The notes beneath the pieces are model-generated. The model searched no databases. It was not told where the DNA came from and saw only the letters and a program-made list of their open reading frames with translations. Below are positions 25,543 through 34,497 of a DNA stretch of 64,000 nt, in pieces (position 1 is the stretch's first letter; the number at the start of each line of letters is the position of its first letter). The stretch is taken from NCBI GenBank assembly GCA_938021675.1, contig CALIFY010000018.1, positions 1 to 64,000 on the forward strand, written 5' to 3'. A program made the translations under genes and the position numbers. This DNA comes from an uncultured Acidimicrobiales bacterium (lineage in GTDB: Bacteria; Actinomycetota; Acidimicrobiia; Acidimicrobiales; SZUA-35).

Positions 25543-27201
25543 ATGAAGACGATCGTCACCCGTATCGAACACGCGGCGAAAGGCGACGGTACCGTGACGT
25601 TCGTCACCGGCGAACAGCCGGTCACCAAATCGTGGGCTGACCTCCATCAGGAGGCCAAAGTAATGGCTGCCCGGCTGCAGGGTCTGGATGTGCGGCGGGG
25701 AGACCACGTCGCCGTGCTCGGACCGACAACGGCCGACCTGGTCACCGCGTTTCAAGCCATCTGGCTGTGCGGTGCAACGCTGGTCGTGCTCCCGCTCCCG
25801 ATGCGTCTGGCATCCATCGAAGAATTCACCGCCGCCACCAAGTCTCGGATCCACAACGCCGACTGTTCGATGGTATTGCTCGATCCTGACCTCGCCCCGT
25901 TCGTCGAGGCCGGCCCCGAAGATCCGCCGCTCGTGTCGTTGGCCGAACTCACGGTTCCTGGCGGCGCTGGAGCAGACGATTTCGTCCCGCCCGACTACCA
26001 CGCCGACGATCTGTTCGTCCTCCAGTTCACGAGCGGATCGACCTCTGAGCCCAAAGGGGTCATGCTCCCGAACCACGTCATGGCGGCCAACCTGGACGCC
26101 ATCGTCGATGCGGCCGAGGTAAATCTCGACGACGATGTGATGGTCTCTTGGCTCCCGCTCTATCACGACATGGGCCTCGTCGGCTTTTGTATTCTGCCCA
26201 TGTCGACCGGCCTCGACCTGGTGCTTGGCGCGCCGCAGGATTTCCTGGCTTCACCGGGGCGGTGGATGGAGTGGATCTCGACGTACAAGGGCACCGCGAC
26301 GGCCGGCCCGAACTTCAGCTGGGTACTCGCCACCCGAGCGCTGCGCCGGACCGGAAAAACGCTCGACCTCTCATCGTTACGGGTTGCCCTCAACGGTGCC
26401 GAGCCGGTCGACCCGGAAAGCGTCCGGTCGTTCCTTGAGGCTGGGGAACCTCATGGTCTCAAAGACGGAGCCATTTTTCCCGCGTTCGGTATGGCCGAAA
26501 TAGCGATCGCCGGGTGTTTCCCGAAGCCGATGAGCGGCTTGGTCACCGACGTTGTGGACGGCGAAGCTTTGGAAGCTGACCACGTCGCCACCCCGGTGTC
26601 GGCCGATCACCCTCGGGCAAGGGAGATCGTATTGCTCGGTCGGCCGGTTCCCGGTCTTGAATTCCGGATCGTCGAGTCCAAATCCGGAAAACTGTTGGGT
26701 GACCGTCAGGTCGGCGAGCTGCAGATTTCTGGAACGTCGGTCACCCCCGGCTACTACCGAATGCCCGAGGCCAATGTCGAGTTGTTCGACGGTGAATGGC
26801 TCAAGACCGGCGATCTGGCATACACCGTGGACGGGCAGATGGCGATGTGTGGGCGGATCAAAGACCTGATCATCGTCGGTGGCCGAAACGTCTATCCGCA
26901 AGACATCGAGCGGGTCGTCGGCACGGTCGACGGGGTGCGGGCTGGCAATGTTGTGGCGTTTGGAGCGTCGGGCCGTAACGGGAAAGAACACGTGGTTGTC
27001 GTAGCCGAAACTCGGGCTGAGGGTGACCTGGAGCCGATACAGGCGCAGATCAGTGAACGATCGCTCGCTACGGTCGGCGTGCCGTGCCGCGAGGTGGTCC
27101 TCGTCAAAGCCGGCACGCTGCCGAAGACCAGTTCTGGCAAGCTTCAGCGCGCACTCTGCCGCCAGCAGTATTTGGATGACGCTCTGGACCTCGCCACCTA
27201 A
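25543..27201 (+). CDS. Fatty-acyl-AMP ligase-like adenylate-forming enzyme
   Basis: This 552-aa ANL-superfamily enzyme has the ATP loop FTSGSTSEPKGV, the segment SWLPLYHDMGL typical of FAAL/FadD32-type enzymes, LRVALNGAEPVDPESV and FPAFGMAEIAIAG around the adenylate pocket, the hinge TGDLAY, and the C-terminal lysine in TLPKTSSGKLQRA. These features favour a fatty-acyl-AMP ligase, which loads acyl groups onto carrier proteins, over a standard acyl-CoA synthetase. No polyketide synthase or carrier-protein gene is in the window, so its partner must be elsewhere. Confidence 0.88.
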   Translation: MKTIVTRIEHAAKGDGTVTFVTGEQPVTKSWADLHQEAKVMAARLQGLDVRRGDHVAVLGPTTADLVTAFQAIWLCGATLVVLPLPMRLASIEEFTAATKSRIHNADCSMVLLDPDLAPFVEAGPEDPPLVSLAELTVPGGAGADDFVPPDYHADDLFVLQFTSGSTSEPKGVMLPNHVMAANLDAIVDAAEVNLDDDVMVSWLPLYHDMGLVGFCILPMSTGLDLVLGAPQDFLASPGRWMEWISTYKGTATAGPNFSWVLATRALRRTGKTLDLSSLRVALNGAEPVDPESVRSFLEAGEPHGLKDGAIFPAFGMAEIAIAGCFPKPMSGLVTDVVDGEALEADHVATPVSADHPRAREIVLLGRPVPGLEFRIVESKSGKLLGDRQVGELQISGTSVTPGYYRMPEANVELFDGEWLKTGDLAYTVDGQMAMCGRIKDLIIVGGRNVYPQDIERVVGTVDGVRAGNVVAFGASGRNGKEHVVVVAETRAEGDLEPIQAQISERSLATVGVPCREVVLVKAGTLPKTSSGKLQRALCRQQYLDDALDLAT

Positions 27202-27222
27202 CAATCGGTCGCCTTCGAGAGC

Positions 27223-28458
27223 TCACCGGTCTTCGTTTGACCCGTCCTCGCTGGAGTCAGGATCGGCCGGGTGAGCGTGATCGTCAGCGTGATCGTCAGC
27301 ATGGTCGTCGAGGCGGTCGGTGGCGGATTCGGCGTGCCTGTCGACCGGATCGGGATCGTTGGTCGCCATAACTCTTTCGATCGGTGGCAAAGGTGGCGAC
27401 GCGTCGAGGGCGATCAACGGTGCGGCCCACCGGGTTGACGGATCGATATCGACCAGCACCGCCTTGGCCAGTAGCGTCATGGGGACAGCCAACAGGGCGC
27501 CAAGCGGACCGAGGACCCATCCCCAAAAAATCAAAGATACGAAGGTCAATGTCGTCGACAGTCCGACCGCATCGCCGACGAACTTTGGCTGGATCACCGA
27601 CTGGATGACCACGTTCAATGCCACGTAGGTGAGAACAACCCACAGCGACAATTGCCAGCCACCTTCGAAGAAGCCAAGCACCGCCGGCGGGACGAGACCG
27701 ATGACGAAGCCGATGTTTGGGATGTAGTTGGTAATCAACGACAACACCCCCCAGACGAGTGGGAGCGGGATGCCGAGAACCTGAAGGGCCGCAATGTCGA
27801 GGGCGGCGACGATCAGTCCGAAGATGGTAGAGACAACGAAATACGACCGGGTCCTCACCGCGAATTGCCGGAGCGCATCTACGACTTCGGGCCGGTCGTC
27901 TGCCACCTGTTCAAGGTTGGTGGTGAATTTGCCAGCATCGAGAACCATGAACAGCATGGCGATCATGAGCACGCTGACCGCGCTGGTAAGCCCGAGCAAA
28001 CTGGATACCGCGGATGTGATTTGGCTCACGACCGGGCCGAAGTCCAGTCCGGCGACGAGGTCATCGAATCCGGTATTGGACAACCCGACGCGTTCGATCT
28101 GATCGCTTACCTCGACCTGAGCGGCCGACAATTGCTCGGCGTACCGGTCGCTTCCGATCAGACCGACAAGCTGCGCTGTCGACCACACCAGGGCGGCGAC
28201 GATCACTGCCAGAATGCCGAATGACGTGGCCAGCATCGCCACCATAGCTAGCCAAGCCGGAGCGCCTCGTCTGGAAAGGACGCCCTGGATTGGATTCACC
28301 ACCACCACGATCACCAAGGCGAGAAACAGCGGCCCGATCGAGCTTGAAAAAGCCCGGAGCCCAGCGATCACGATGATGGCAGCCGCCGCGGTTAGCAAAA
28401 CGAGGTAACCCCGAGGAAATGGTGGGGTGAGCGGGGCGCTTCGTGCCGACGGATCCAT
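27223..28458 (-). CDS. AI-2E family (PerM-type) transporter
   Basis: This 411-aa membrane protein has the helical pattern of the AI-2E/PerM/TqsA family, including PLVWGVLSLITNYIPNIGFVIG-type and PKFVGDAVGLSTTLTFVSLI near the C-terminus of the membrane part. The last 60 residues are cytoplasmic, acidic and His-rich, with three DDHA repeats, and could bind metal. Members export or import signalling compounds or act as cation/proton exchangers, so the name should not be read as proof of AI-2 transport. Confidence 0.9.
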   Translation of the reverse strand: MDPSARSAPLTPPFPRGYLVLLTAAAAIIVIAGLRAFSSSIGPLFLALVIVVVVNPIQGVLSRRGAPAWLAMVAMLATSFGILAVIVAALVWSTAQLVGLIGSDRYAEQLSAAQVEVSDQIERVGLSNTGFDDLVAGLDFGPVVSQITSAVSSLLGLTSAVSVLMIAMLFMVLDAGKFTTNLEQVADDRPEVVDALRQFAVRTRSYFVVSTIFGLIVAALDIAALQVLGIPLPLVWGVLSLITNYIPNIGFVIGLVPPAVLGFFEGGWQLSLWVVLTYVALNVVIQSVIQPKFVGDAVGLSTTLTFVSLIFWGWVLGPLGALLAVPMTLLAKAVLVDIDPSTRWAAPLIALDASPPLPPIERVMATNDPDPVDRHAESATDRLDDHADDHADDHAHPADPDSSEDGSNEDR

Positions 28459-28479
28459 CGAGGGGATACTACGTCGCGT

Positions 28480-29493
28480 TTAGGCGGCCTTGAGGTCCGC
28501 CATGACCTTTTGCCACCGCGCCGGGTCCGCCTCGTACGGGGCGTAGAAGTTCATTCGTTGCACACAATCGCCGAAACGACGTTTGATTTCGGGGGCGATG
28601 TGTTCGGGTTCGCCGACGACCGCAAAGGTGTTGAGGACCTCATCGTCGATAAGGGTTCCCATCTCAGCCCAACGATTCTGCTTCGACAACTTGTTGAGAT
28701 CGTCTTGGAGACCGCCCCAACCGTGGAGGTCGAGCACCGGCCGGTACGACGGTGTCGATCCGTAAAACGCTATCTGTTGGCGTGTGGCCGTGGCCGACGA
28801 GTCGAACTCGGCGGCGTCGTTACCACTGACAACGAAAGATGGCCCGACAATCTCGAATCCCTCCAACGTCTCTCCGGCCTTCGCTCGGCCTCGTTCCAGC
28901 GCTGGGATGGTGACTTCGCGCAAGAAGCGTTCTGTCGTGAACCCGTGGCAGATGAATCCGTCTGCCACCTCACCGGCCACCTCAGTCATCAGCGGACCGA
29001 CGCCGGCAAGAAAAACCTTCGGGTCTCCGTGCGGATTTGGGCCGGGATTGAAGAACGGCGTCATCAATGTGTGGGTGTAGAAATCGCCACGGAACTGCAG
29101 CTTGGTCTCGTTGTTCCAGCAGTCCCATATGGCGCGTATTGCCAGAATCAGCTCGCGCATCCTCGCTGCTGGCTTTGACCATTCCATCGAGAATCGCTTG
29201 GTGATATGGGGTTTGATTTGCGAACCGAGTCCCAGGATGAACCGTCCCGAATAGGCATGCAGGTCGTAACCCGTCGTGGCCAAGGTCATGGGATTCCTGG
29301 CGAAGGCGACGGCGATCGATGTGCCGAGCTCAATCGAACTGGTGTGTTCGGCGGCCAACAAGAGGGGAAGAAAGGGGTCATGGCTCGTTTCGGCCGTCCA
29401 CAGTCCGTCATATCCGGCCGCTTCTTGATCCCTTGCCGAGTCGGCTGCTGTCCGGAGATCCCCACCCAACCCCAATCCACCATCGACCAACAT
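28480..29493 (-). CDS. F420-dependent-type LLM oxidoreductase
   Basis: This 337-aa luciferase-like TIM-barrel protein has YDGLWTAETSHDPFLPLLLA, IELGTSIAVAFARNPM, and SGRFILGLGSQIKPHI. These are typical of the actinobacterial LLM subfamily thought to use F420 rather than FMN. The residue after the alpha-helix-1 strand, and the absence of an EHH motif, separate it from the limonene-type enzyme at 12064. It is divergent from the thioredoxin gene with an 81-base gap. No substrate is apparent. Confidence 0.87.
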   Translation of the reverse strand: MLVDGGLGLGGDLRTAADSARDQEAAGYDGLWTAETSHDPFLPLLLAAEHTSSIELGTSIAVAFARNPMTLATTGYDLHAYSGRFILGLGSQIKPHITKRFSMEWSKPAARMRELILAIRAIWDCWNNETKLQFRGDFYTHTLMTPFFNPGPNPHGDPKVFLAGVGPLMTEVAGEVADGFICHGFTTERFLREVTIPALERGRAKAGETLEGFEIVGPSFVVSGNDAAEFDSSATATRQQIAFYGSTPSYRPVLDLHGWGGLQDDLNKLSKQNRWAEMGTLIDDEVLNTFAVVGEPEHIAPEIKRRFGDCVQRMNFYAPYEADPARWQKVMADLKAA

Positions 29494-29574
29494 GTTTTCT
29501 CCCTATTTGACGTCACCGCGACGCTAACACTCTCGTGGCGTGGCCGGCGACTACTGGCCGCTACCGTGTTGTTG

Positions 29575-30312
29575 ATGATCGTCGATGTCACCGATGCCAC
29601 GTTTGAAGCCGAGGTTTTGCAGCGCTCGATGTCGACTCCGGTCGTGGTCGATTTGTGGGCGCCGTGGTGCGGCCCGTGTAAGACACTGGGACCAATTCTG
29701 GAACGGGTCGTCAACGCCGCTGAAGGCAAGGTGGTGTTGGCCAAGATCAACGTCGATGAAAATCCGCAATCATCAGCTGCCTTTCAAGTCCAGTCGATCC
29801 CGGCCGTCTACGCGCTCAGTCAGGGCCAAGTTGTTGGCAATTTCATGGGAGCCCAGCCCGAGGATCAGATCCGCGAGTTCGTCAACGGCCTCGTAGGAGG
29901 GGCATCCGAGGCCGAGGTTGCGGCTCTAGTAGCCGCCGGGGACGAAGCCTCTTTGCGGCGGGCGGTCGAATTGGCTCCGGACAACAAGCCAGCGATCGTT
30001 CTCCTCGCTCAGTTGTGTATTTCCAGCGACCGAATGGCCGAGGCGGTTTCCGTTTTGGAGGCCGGGATTGCGTCCGACGCCAAATTGGCCGACGATGAAC
30101 ATGTCGCCCCGATGCTCGAGATGGCTCGGCAGGCGGTGCTACCAGGGGAAGCCCGTACTCAGATCGAAGTCACCTTGGCCGAGCTTCTTCCCACGGTTCG
30201 AGGAGATGACGATGCCCGGGCGAAGTTCGTCTCCTTGCTTGACGAGTTGTCGGTCGGTGATCCCGCCGGAGCAGCCGATTGGCGGAAGAAGTTGTCGACG
30301 CAGTTGTTTTGA
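29575..30312 (+). CDS. Thioredoxin with C-terminal TPR-like region (CnoX/YbbN-type)
   Basis: This 245-aa protein has a thioredoxin domain (residues 1-105) with the intact redox motif WAPWCGPCK (C32, C35) and the cis-proline in VQSIPAVYAL. A helical C-terminal part (about 115-245) follows, as in CnoX/YbbN chaperedoxins that hold unfolding clients and hand them to GroEL. The active CxxC differs from E. coli CnoX, which has SxxC, and resembles redox-active family members. The frame runs far upstream, but that part overlaps the divergent gene; the ATG at 29575 is chosen. Confidence 0.9.
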   Translation: MIVDVTDATFEAEVLQRSMSTPVVVDLWAPWCGPCKTLGPILERVVNAAEGKVVLAKINVDENPQSSAAFQVQSIPAVYALSQGQVVGNFMGAQPEDQIREFVNGLVGGASEAEVAALVAAGDEASLRRAVELAPDNKPAIVLLAQLCISSDRMAEAVSVLEAGIASDAKLADDEHVAPMLEMARQAVLPGEARTQIEVTLAELLPTVRGDDDARAKFVSLLDELSVGDPAGAADWRKKLSTQLF

Positions 30313-30437
30313 TCTGACGATCGACCGATGCGCCGCCGTACCCATCTTCGGAGCGCCCGCTAGTATCGATCCCTGAGGCCGGCTGTCGTGGCTTGCCCGG
30401 ACACTTCCCCCACATTCGCCTGTATCCCAGGGGCACC

Positions 30438-31247
30438 GTGTCCGCGCCACCAGTTTCATCTGTTCCAACATCTTCGCCACCGGCGGGATCGACCAGCCCG
30501 CCTCCTGCCGGCGGCGGCGAACCGGACAGGCCGCCCGGTCTCGCCGAAGGCCTCGCGGTAGCCCTCGACAGTTTGGACCGTTGGCGTGACGTCGGACTGG
30601 GGTCAGATCGTCGGCTTGTTCGGACCGTGTTAGCGGTAGTGGTGGTTGGCGCCTTGGTCGGTGGGACGTTGTGGTTGTCGACTCTCGATGACTCCGGGCT
30701 GCCGGTCGACGATCTATTGCCTCGTGCTTCGGAGCAGGCCGTTCCATCGACGGTCCACGAGTCGACGATCGACGACGAAGCGGTCGACGACGCTGGGGGC
30801 GGGGAGTCGATCATCGTGCACGTCGTCGGCGCCGTCCATCGACCGGGGCTGGTGGAGTTGGCCGCTGGCGAACGGGTGAGCGATGCCGTCGAGCGAGCCG
30901 GTGGGCCAACCGACCAGGCCGACATCCACCTTCTGAATCTCGCGGCCCTGGTATCTGATGGGATGCAGATCGAGGTGCCGGCGATCGGGGCCGACCAAAC
31001 CGGCCCGCTTATCCGGGGCGGGGAACCGGTCGCCGAAGAAGGGGCGGCGCAATCCGGGCCGGTCGACATCAACCGGGCAACCGCGGCCGAGTTGGAGACG
31101 CTACCCGGCATTGGGCCGGCTACCGCCGCGGCGATCATCGCCCACCGCGACGGCTCTGGTCCGTTCGCCACGCCCGAGGATCTCCTGGCCGTACGGGGCA
31201 TTGGCGAAGCGAAGCTGGAGGCTCTCCGTGACTTGGTGGTCACCTGA
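30438..31247 (+). CDS. comEA: ComEA-like DNA-uptake protein
   Basis: This 269-aa protein has a proline-rich cytoplasmic start, one membrane helix (TVLAVVVVGALVGGTLWL), an SLBB-type domain (IIVHVVGAVHRPGLVELAAG), and at the C-terminus two helix-hairpin-helix motifs (INRATAAELETLPGIGPATA and TPEDLLAVRGIGEAKLEALR) that bind double-stranded DNA. The GTG at 30438, preceded by AGGGG, is preferred to the TTG at 30393. comEC follows. Together they are the core of a competence-type DNA uptake machine; no pilus genes are in the window. Confidence 0.9.
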   Translation: MSAPPVSSVPTSSPPAGSTSPPPAGGGEPDRPPGLAEGLAVALDSLDRWRDVGLGSDRRLVRTVLAVVVVGALVGGTLWLSTLDDSGLPVDDLLPRASEQAVPSTVHESTIDDEAVDDAGGGESIIVHVVGAVHRPGLVELAAGERVSDAVERAGGPTDQADIHLLNLAALVSDGMQIEVPAIGADQTGPLIRGGEPVAEEGAAQSGPVDINRATAAELETLPGIGPATAAAIIAHRDGSGPFATPEDLLAVRGIGEAKLEALRDLVVT

Positions 31248-31326
31248 TGTCGACGCTGGTCGTCACCGGTCGGGTAGCCCGGTAGGGTCGGAATTTGAGC
31301 GGTCTTCGCTTACCGAAGCTCACTCG

Positions 31327-33084
31327 GTGTTGTTGGTCATGTTGGGGTGGACGGCAGCGTGGTATGCGCCGTCGGCTGCGGCACCGCCGTTTGTACTCGG
31401 CGTTGGGGTCAGCGTAGTTCTTCTCGGTTGGTGGCGACAGCGGACAGCCATAGTCGCCCTCGGTCTTGCCACCGTCATGGCCTCTCTTGGGGCCAGAGCG
31501 GAACAGGCATATGAGCCGTTGCCGGCGGGGCCGACGACCGCCGTTGCCACCGTGGTAGAAGACCCCAGCCCGGTCGGTGCGGGGTGGCGAGCCGAGCTGC
31601 GCTTCGAGAGCGGACCCCGCGTCGATGCGGTGGCCTTCGGTCGGGTCGGTGCCGACCTGAGCGCTGCCGAGGTTGGTCAACAGATGGAGATTGAGGGTAC
31701 TGTTCGATCGGTCGGAGATCGACCGTGGCTTGTTGCCCGCCACATCGTCGGGCGCCTATCGCTCACTCGGATTGGGCCTCGATCAGGTCCCGGCCCGCTT
31801 CTGACCGTTCCTCGAGTTCTTCGGCAGCTGGTCGTCGATGGAGCTGCTGCCCTTCCCGATCGTCAACGCGCCTTGTATCTCGGCCTGGTCATCGGTGACG
31901 ACCGGTTTCAATCTGCTGGCCAACGGCTCCAGTTCCGGTCGGCTGGGCTCTCGCATCTGTTGGCGGTCTCTGGGCAGAACGTGGCCTTCGTGGGGGCGGT
32001 GGCTCGGCCGTTGCTGCTACTGCTCGGTTACCGACTCCGCTTTGTTTGCCTCGTGGTATTGCTTGTGCTGTTCGCTGTCATCACCAGAGGTGAGCCCTCG
32101 GTGTTGCGGGCGACTACGACCGCCATTCTTGCTGCCTGGGCCGCCACGACGGGCCGGGAGCGCTCTGGAGTCCATGTGTTGGCCGCCGCCGTCATCGTGT
32201 TGTTGGCCATCGATCCATTCCTGGTCGACGTTGTCGGCTTCCAGTTGTCGGTAGCCGCATCGACCGGGATCCTAGTGATCGGGCCGGTCCTCGAACGCCG
32301 CATTCCTGGTCCAGGGTGGCTTCGCGACCCGTTGTCGGTCACCGTGTCGGCGCAGCTTGGGGTAAGCCCGATTCTCCTGGGCCACTTCGGACCGATCTCG
32401 ATCGCTGCCGTTCCTGCCAATCTGCTTGCCGGCTGGGCGGCGGCTGCGGTCATGGTGAGCGGGCTGACCGTAGGTATCGGGGCCGGGCTTGTCCCTCCCG
32501 AGCTCGGTACCGTCCTCCAGTTCCCGACCCGAGTGTTGTTGTCTTGGATCGAGTTGGTGGCCGACTTTCACGGCACCGCTCCCGCGCCGCGACTAGGACG
32601 AATCGGATTGCCGGTCGCGGTGTTTTTCTGTCTCGCTCTGGTCATTTCCCGCACGACGAGAGGCCGGCTTCTCATCGCGGGAATTGCCATGCCACTGGCC
32701 ATCGTGGCGGCACCGCGCCCACCAACCGGGTTGGTTGAGTGTGGCCCGGCGTTGATCTGGCACCCGCCGGCCGATGGGAGGCCATCGGTACTTCTAGCCG
32801 AGACCGAGGTGGGGATTCGATCGATTGAAGGTTGTCTCGATGCCGGAGTGTCCGAGGCCGATGTGTTGCTGCTTGAAAAGGGCGATCGGTCTACCGCCGA
32901 GGTGGCGGCAGCGTTAGTCGATGTCGTCGACATCGGCATCATCCTGGCTCCACCGCAGCATCGGGTACGGGGCGGTCATCGGGTGTTGGAGACAACCCGT
33001 ATCGAGACCGTTTCGGGCAACATCGAGGTACGTCCTGACGCCTATGGTCGGCGACTACACGTCGAGTCGTCGGGTCGCCGGTAG
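31327..33084 (+). CDS. comEC: ComEC-like DNA-channel protein with degenerate C-terminal domain
   Basis: This protein of about 585 aa has the ComEC competence domain: GLVIGDDRFQ, FRSAGLSHLLAVSGQNVAFV, and GEPSVLRATTTAILAAW, in a multi-helix membrane region. A DUF4131-like section and OB-fold-like part precede it. The C-terminal metallo-beta-lactamase-like nuclease domain is reduced: I see no HxHxDH or DVGQGD motif, only about 100 residues in which the expected strand reads LVECGPALIW. No start codon fits next to comEA in this frame; the GTG at 31327 (or ATG at 31339) is the best guess, leaving an 79-base gap. Whether DNA uptake still works is open. Confidence 0.85.
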   Translation: MLLVMLGWTAAWYAPSAAAPPFVLGVGVSVVLLGWWRQRTAIVALGLATVMASLGARAEQAYEPLPAGPTTAVATVVEDPSPVGAGWRAELRFESGPRVDAVAFGRVGADLSAAEVGQQMEIEGTVRSVGDRPWLVARHIVGRLSLTRIGPRSGPGPLLTVPRVLRQLVVDGAAALPDRQRALYLGLVIGDDRFQSAGQRLQFRSAGLSHLLAVSGQNVAFVGAVARPLLLLLGYRLRFVCLVVLLVLFAVITRGEPSVLRATTTAILAAWAATTGRERSGVHVLAAAVIVLLAIDPFLVDVVGFQLSVAASTGILVIGPVLERRIPGPGWLRDPLSVTVSAQLGVSPILLGHFGPISIAAVPANLLAGWAAAAVMVSGLTVGIGAGLVPPELGTVLQFPTRVLLSWIELVADFHGTAPAPRLGRIGLPVAVFFCLALVISRTTRGRLLIAGIAMPLAIVAAPRPPTGLVECGPALIWHPPADGRPSVLLAETEVGIRSIEGCLDAGVSEADVLLLEKGDRSTAEVAAALVDVVDIGIILAPPQHRVRGGHRVLETTRIETVSGNIEVRPDAYGRRLHVESSGRR

Positions 33085-33116
33085 CTCTACCGCAGCCTTC
33101 GTGGCTGCCCAGCGGC

Positions 33117-34112
33117 TCAGCCGTCGTTGAATTTACGGCGAGCGGCGTCCATGAAGTTGAGCAACGCATCATTTACATAGCGGTCGGTCTCGGTGAACAC
33201 TTTGTTTGCCGTGTCACTGAAGGCTTTGCCAGCGCGGCTCGCGTCATCGCGGAACGGTCGAGGTTCGCCGATTCGGTGATAGTCGCCGGCCATGATCGAG
33301 GTGTAGTCGCCTTCGTCGACCCAATTTCGGACCTCGGCAACCCGGATGACGGGAAAGGGGTGCGACTGTCCTAACGTCGACATGATCCGGTAGTAGGCAC
33401 CGAGCCCTGCCGTGTCCCGGTACTCTTCGCTTTGTTCTACAAAGGCCTGGATATTCAGCTCGTCGCGTCGACCCCGGATGCCGCCTGCCATCACGCACAA
33501 GAGTCCGAGCACGGCGTTGAGATCCTGGGTGGCCAACAGCCCGGCCCGGTCACAGGACACTTCGGCTTTCCTGCTCCACTCCATCAGGGCGAGGGTGATC
33601 GGGATAATCGCTTGGCTGATGATCGGGGTGAACGAGTTTCCGAATCCCAGTAGCAGATGTAAGAGCGTTCGGTACAGGGCGTGTTCGCTCATGATGTGTC
33701 CGACTTCGTGGCCGAGCACCGCTTCGATTTCGGAATCTGTACACAACTCGATCAGTGACGAGTTCAACACGATGAACGGATTGTCCATGCCGACAGCGCC
33801 GGCGTTGACGAGCGGGGTCTGCGAGATATAGAGCGGGGGGACGTTGGTATCGAGGATCTCGCACACGCCGACGAGTAGCCGATGAATGTCGGGGTACTGG
33901 CTTGGCCCGACTCGAACCGCTTGCGCTTTGTAGACCATCGAGACGTTCCGCTCGCCGAAGGTACCGACGACTTTTTTGAGGAGACTGTCGAAACCAGGGA
34001 TCTGCTGAAGTGCGCTTAGTGTTATCCGATCGGCCGGATGCTCCCAGGAAAACGGACTGATCTGTTCCAGCTTCTTCCGCTTGGCGGACGGCACCACTGC
34101 CTTTGCGTTCAT
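33117..34112 (-). CDS. M48-family zinc metallopeptidase
   Basis: This 331-aa protein has the zinc motif HEVGH (H135, E136, H139) in IEAVLGHEVGHIMSEH, followed by a hydrophobic stretch (LLLGFGNSFTPIISQAIIPI) and the third-ligand region WSRKAEVSCDRAGLLA. This is the HtpX/Ste24-like M48 arrangement used in membrane protein quality control. Unlike HtpX there is no clear N-terminal pair of membrane helices. It is convergent with comEC. Substrates are unknown. Confidence 0.92.
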   Translation of the reverse strand: MNAKAVVPSAKRKKLEQISPFSWEHPADRITLSALQQIPGFDSLLKKVVGTFGERNVSMVYKAQAVRVGPSQYPDIHRLLVGVCEILDTNVPPLYISQTPLVNAGAVGMDNPFIVLNSSLIELCTDSEIEAVLGHEVGHIMSEHALYRTLLHLLLGFGNSFTPIISQAIIPITLALMEWSRKAEVSCDRAGLLATQDLNAVLGLLCVMAGGIRGRRDELNIQAFVEQSEEYRDTAGLGAYYRIMSTLGQSHPFPVIRVAEVRNWVDEGDYTSIMAGDYHRIGEPRPFRDDASRAGKAFSDTANKVFTETDRYVNDALLNFMDAARRKFNDG

Positions 34113-34272
34113 CGGGTCTACCTCTCGATCGGGCGGAAGAGTCCAGCGGCTTCCCGGTCGGCCGAAGACCTCACCTGGTGAGCGTCAGTTCCGCTGACCG
34201 ACGCTCACCTGACTGAGAATAGGTCAAAGGGCCGAGGGCATACGGTCACTATTCGTGTTCTACTATGGAGTG

Positions 34273-34467
34273 ATGGGACTTCTCATGCGGCCTGGGTACA
34301 CCCTTCTCCTGGCGGGTATCGCCTCTTTTATCGGGAGCAGGTTCATCGATATCGTCCCGTTCATCGGTGGCATGCTGCAGATCATGCTGTTTTTCTTCGG
34401 CATTTTCGCTGTAGTTGGCGGTCTGTGGCTGCTCGTGGCCAACCGGAGAGCGGGCGTCACGTCCTGA
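34273..34467 (+). CDS. Small two-helix membrane protein
   Basis: This protein of about 64 aa consists almost entirely of two hydrophobic helices (YTLLLAGIASFIGSRF and MLQIMLFFFGIFAVVGGLWLL) with a short basic tail. I do not recognise a named family. The start is uncertain among GTG 34255, ATG 34273 and ATG 34285; the last has GGGA six bases upstream. It sits 30 bases before the DHPS-like gene and could be co-transcribed with it. Confidence 0.6.
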   Translation: MGLLMRPGYTLLLAGIASFIGSRFIDIVPFIGGMLQIMLFFFGIFAVVGGLWLLVANRRAGVTS

Positions 34468-34497
34468 CGGCGCTCGGCCGGCGATACCGTCGAGCCG

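Noticed and set aside
31247-31285. ATG overlapping the comEA stop as start of comEC
   Set aside because: This frame stops after 12 codons and is not the frame of the ComEC membrane domain. It could at most be a coupling leader.
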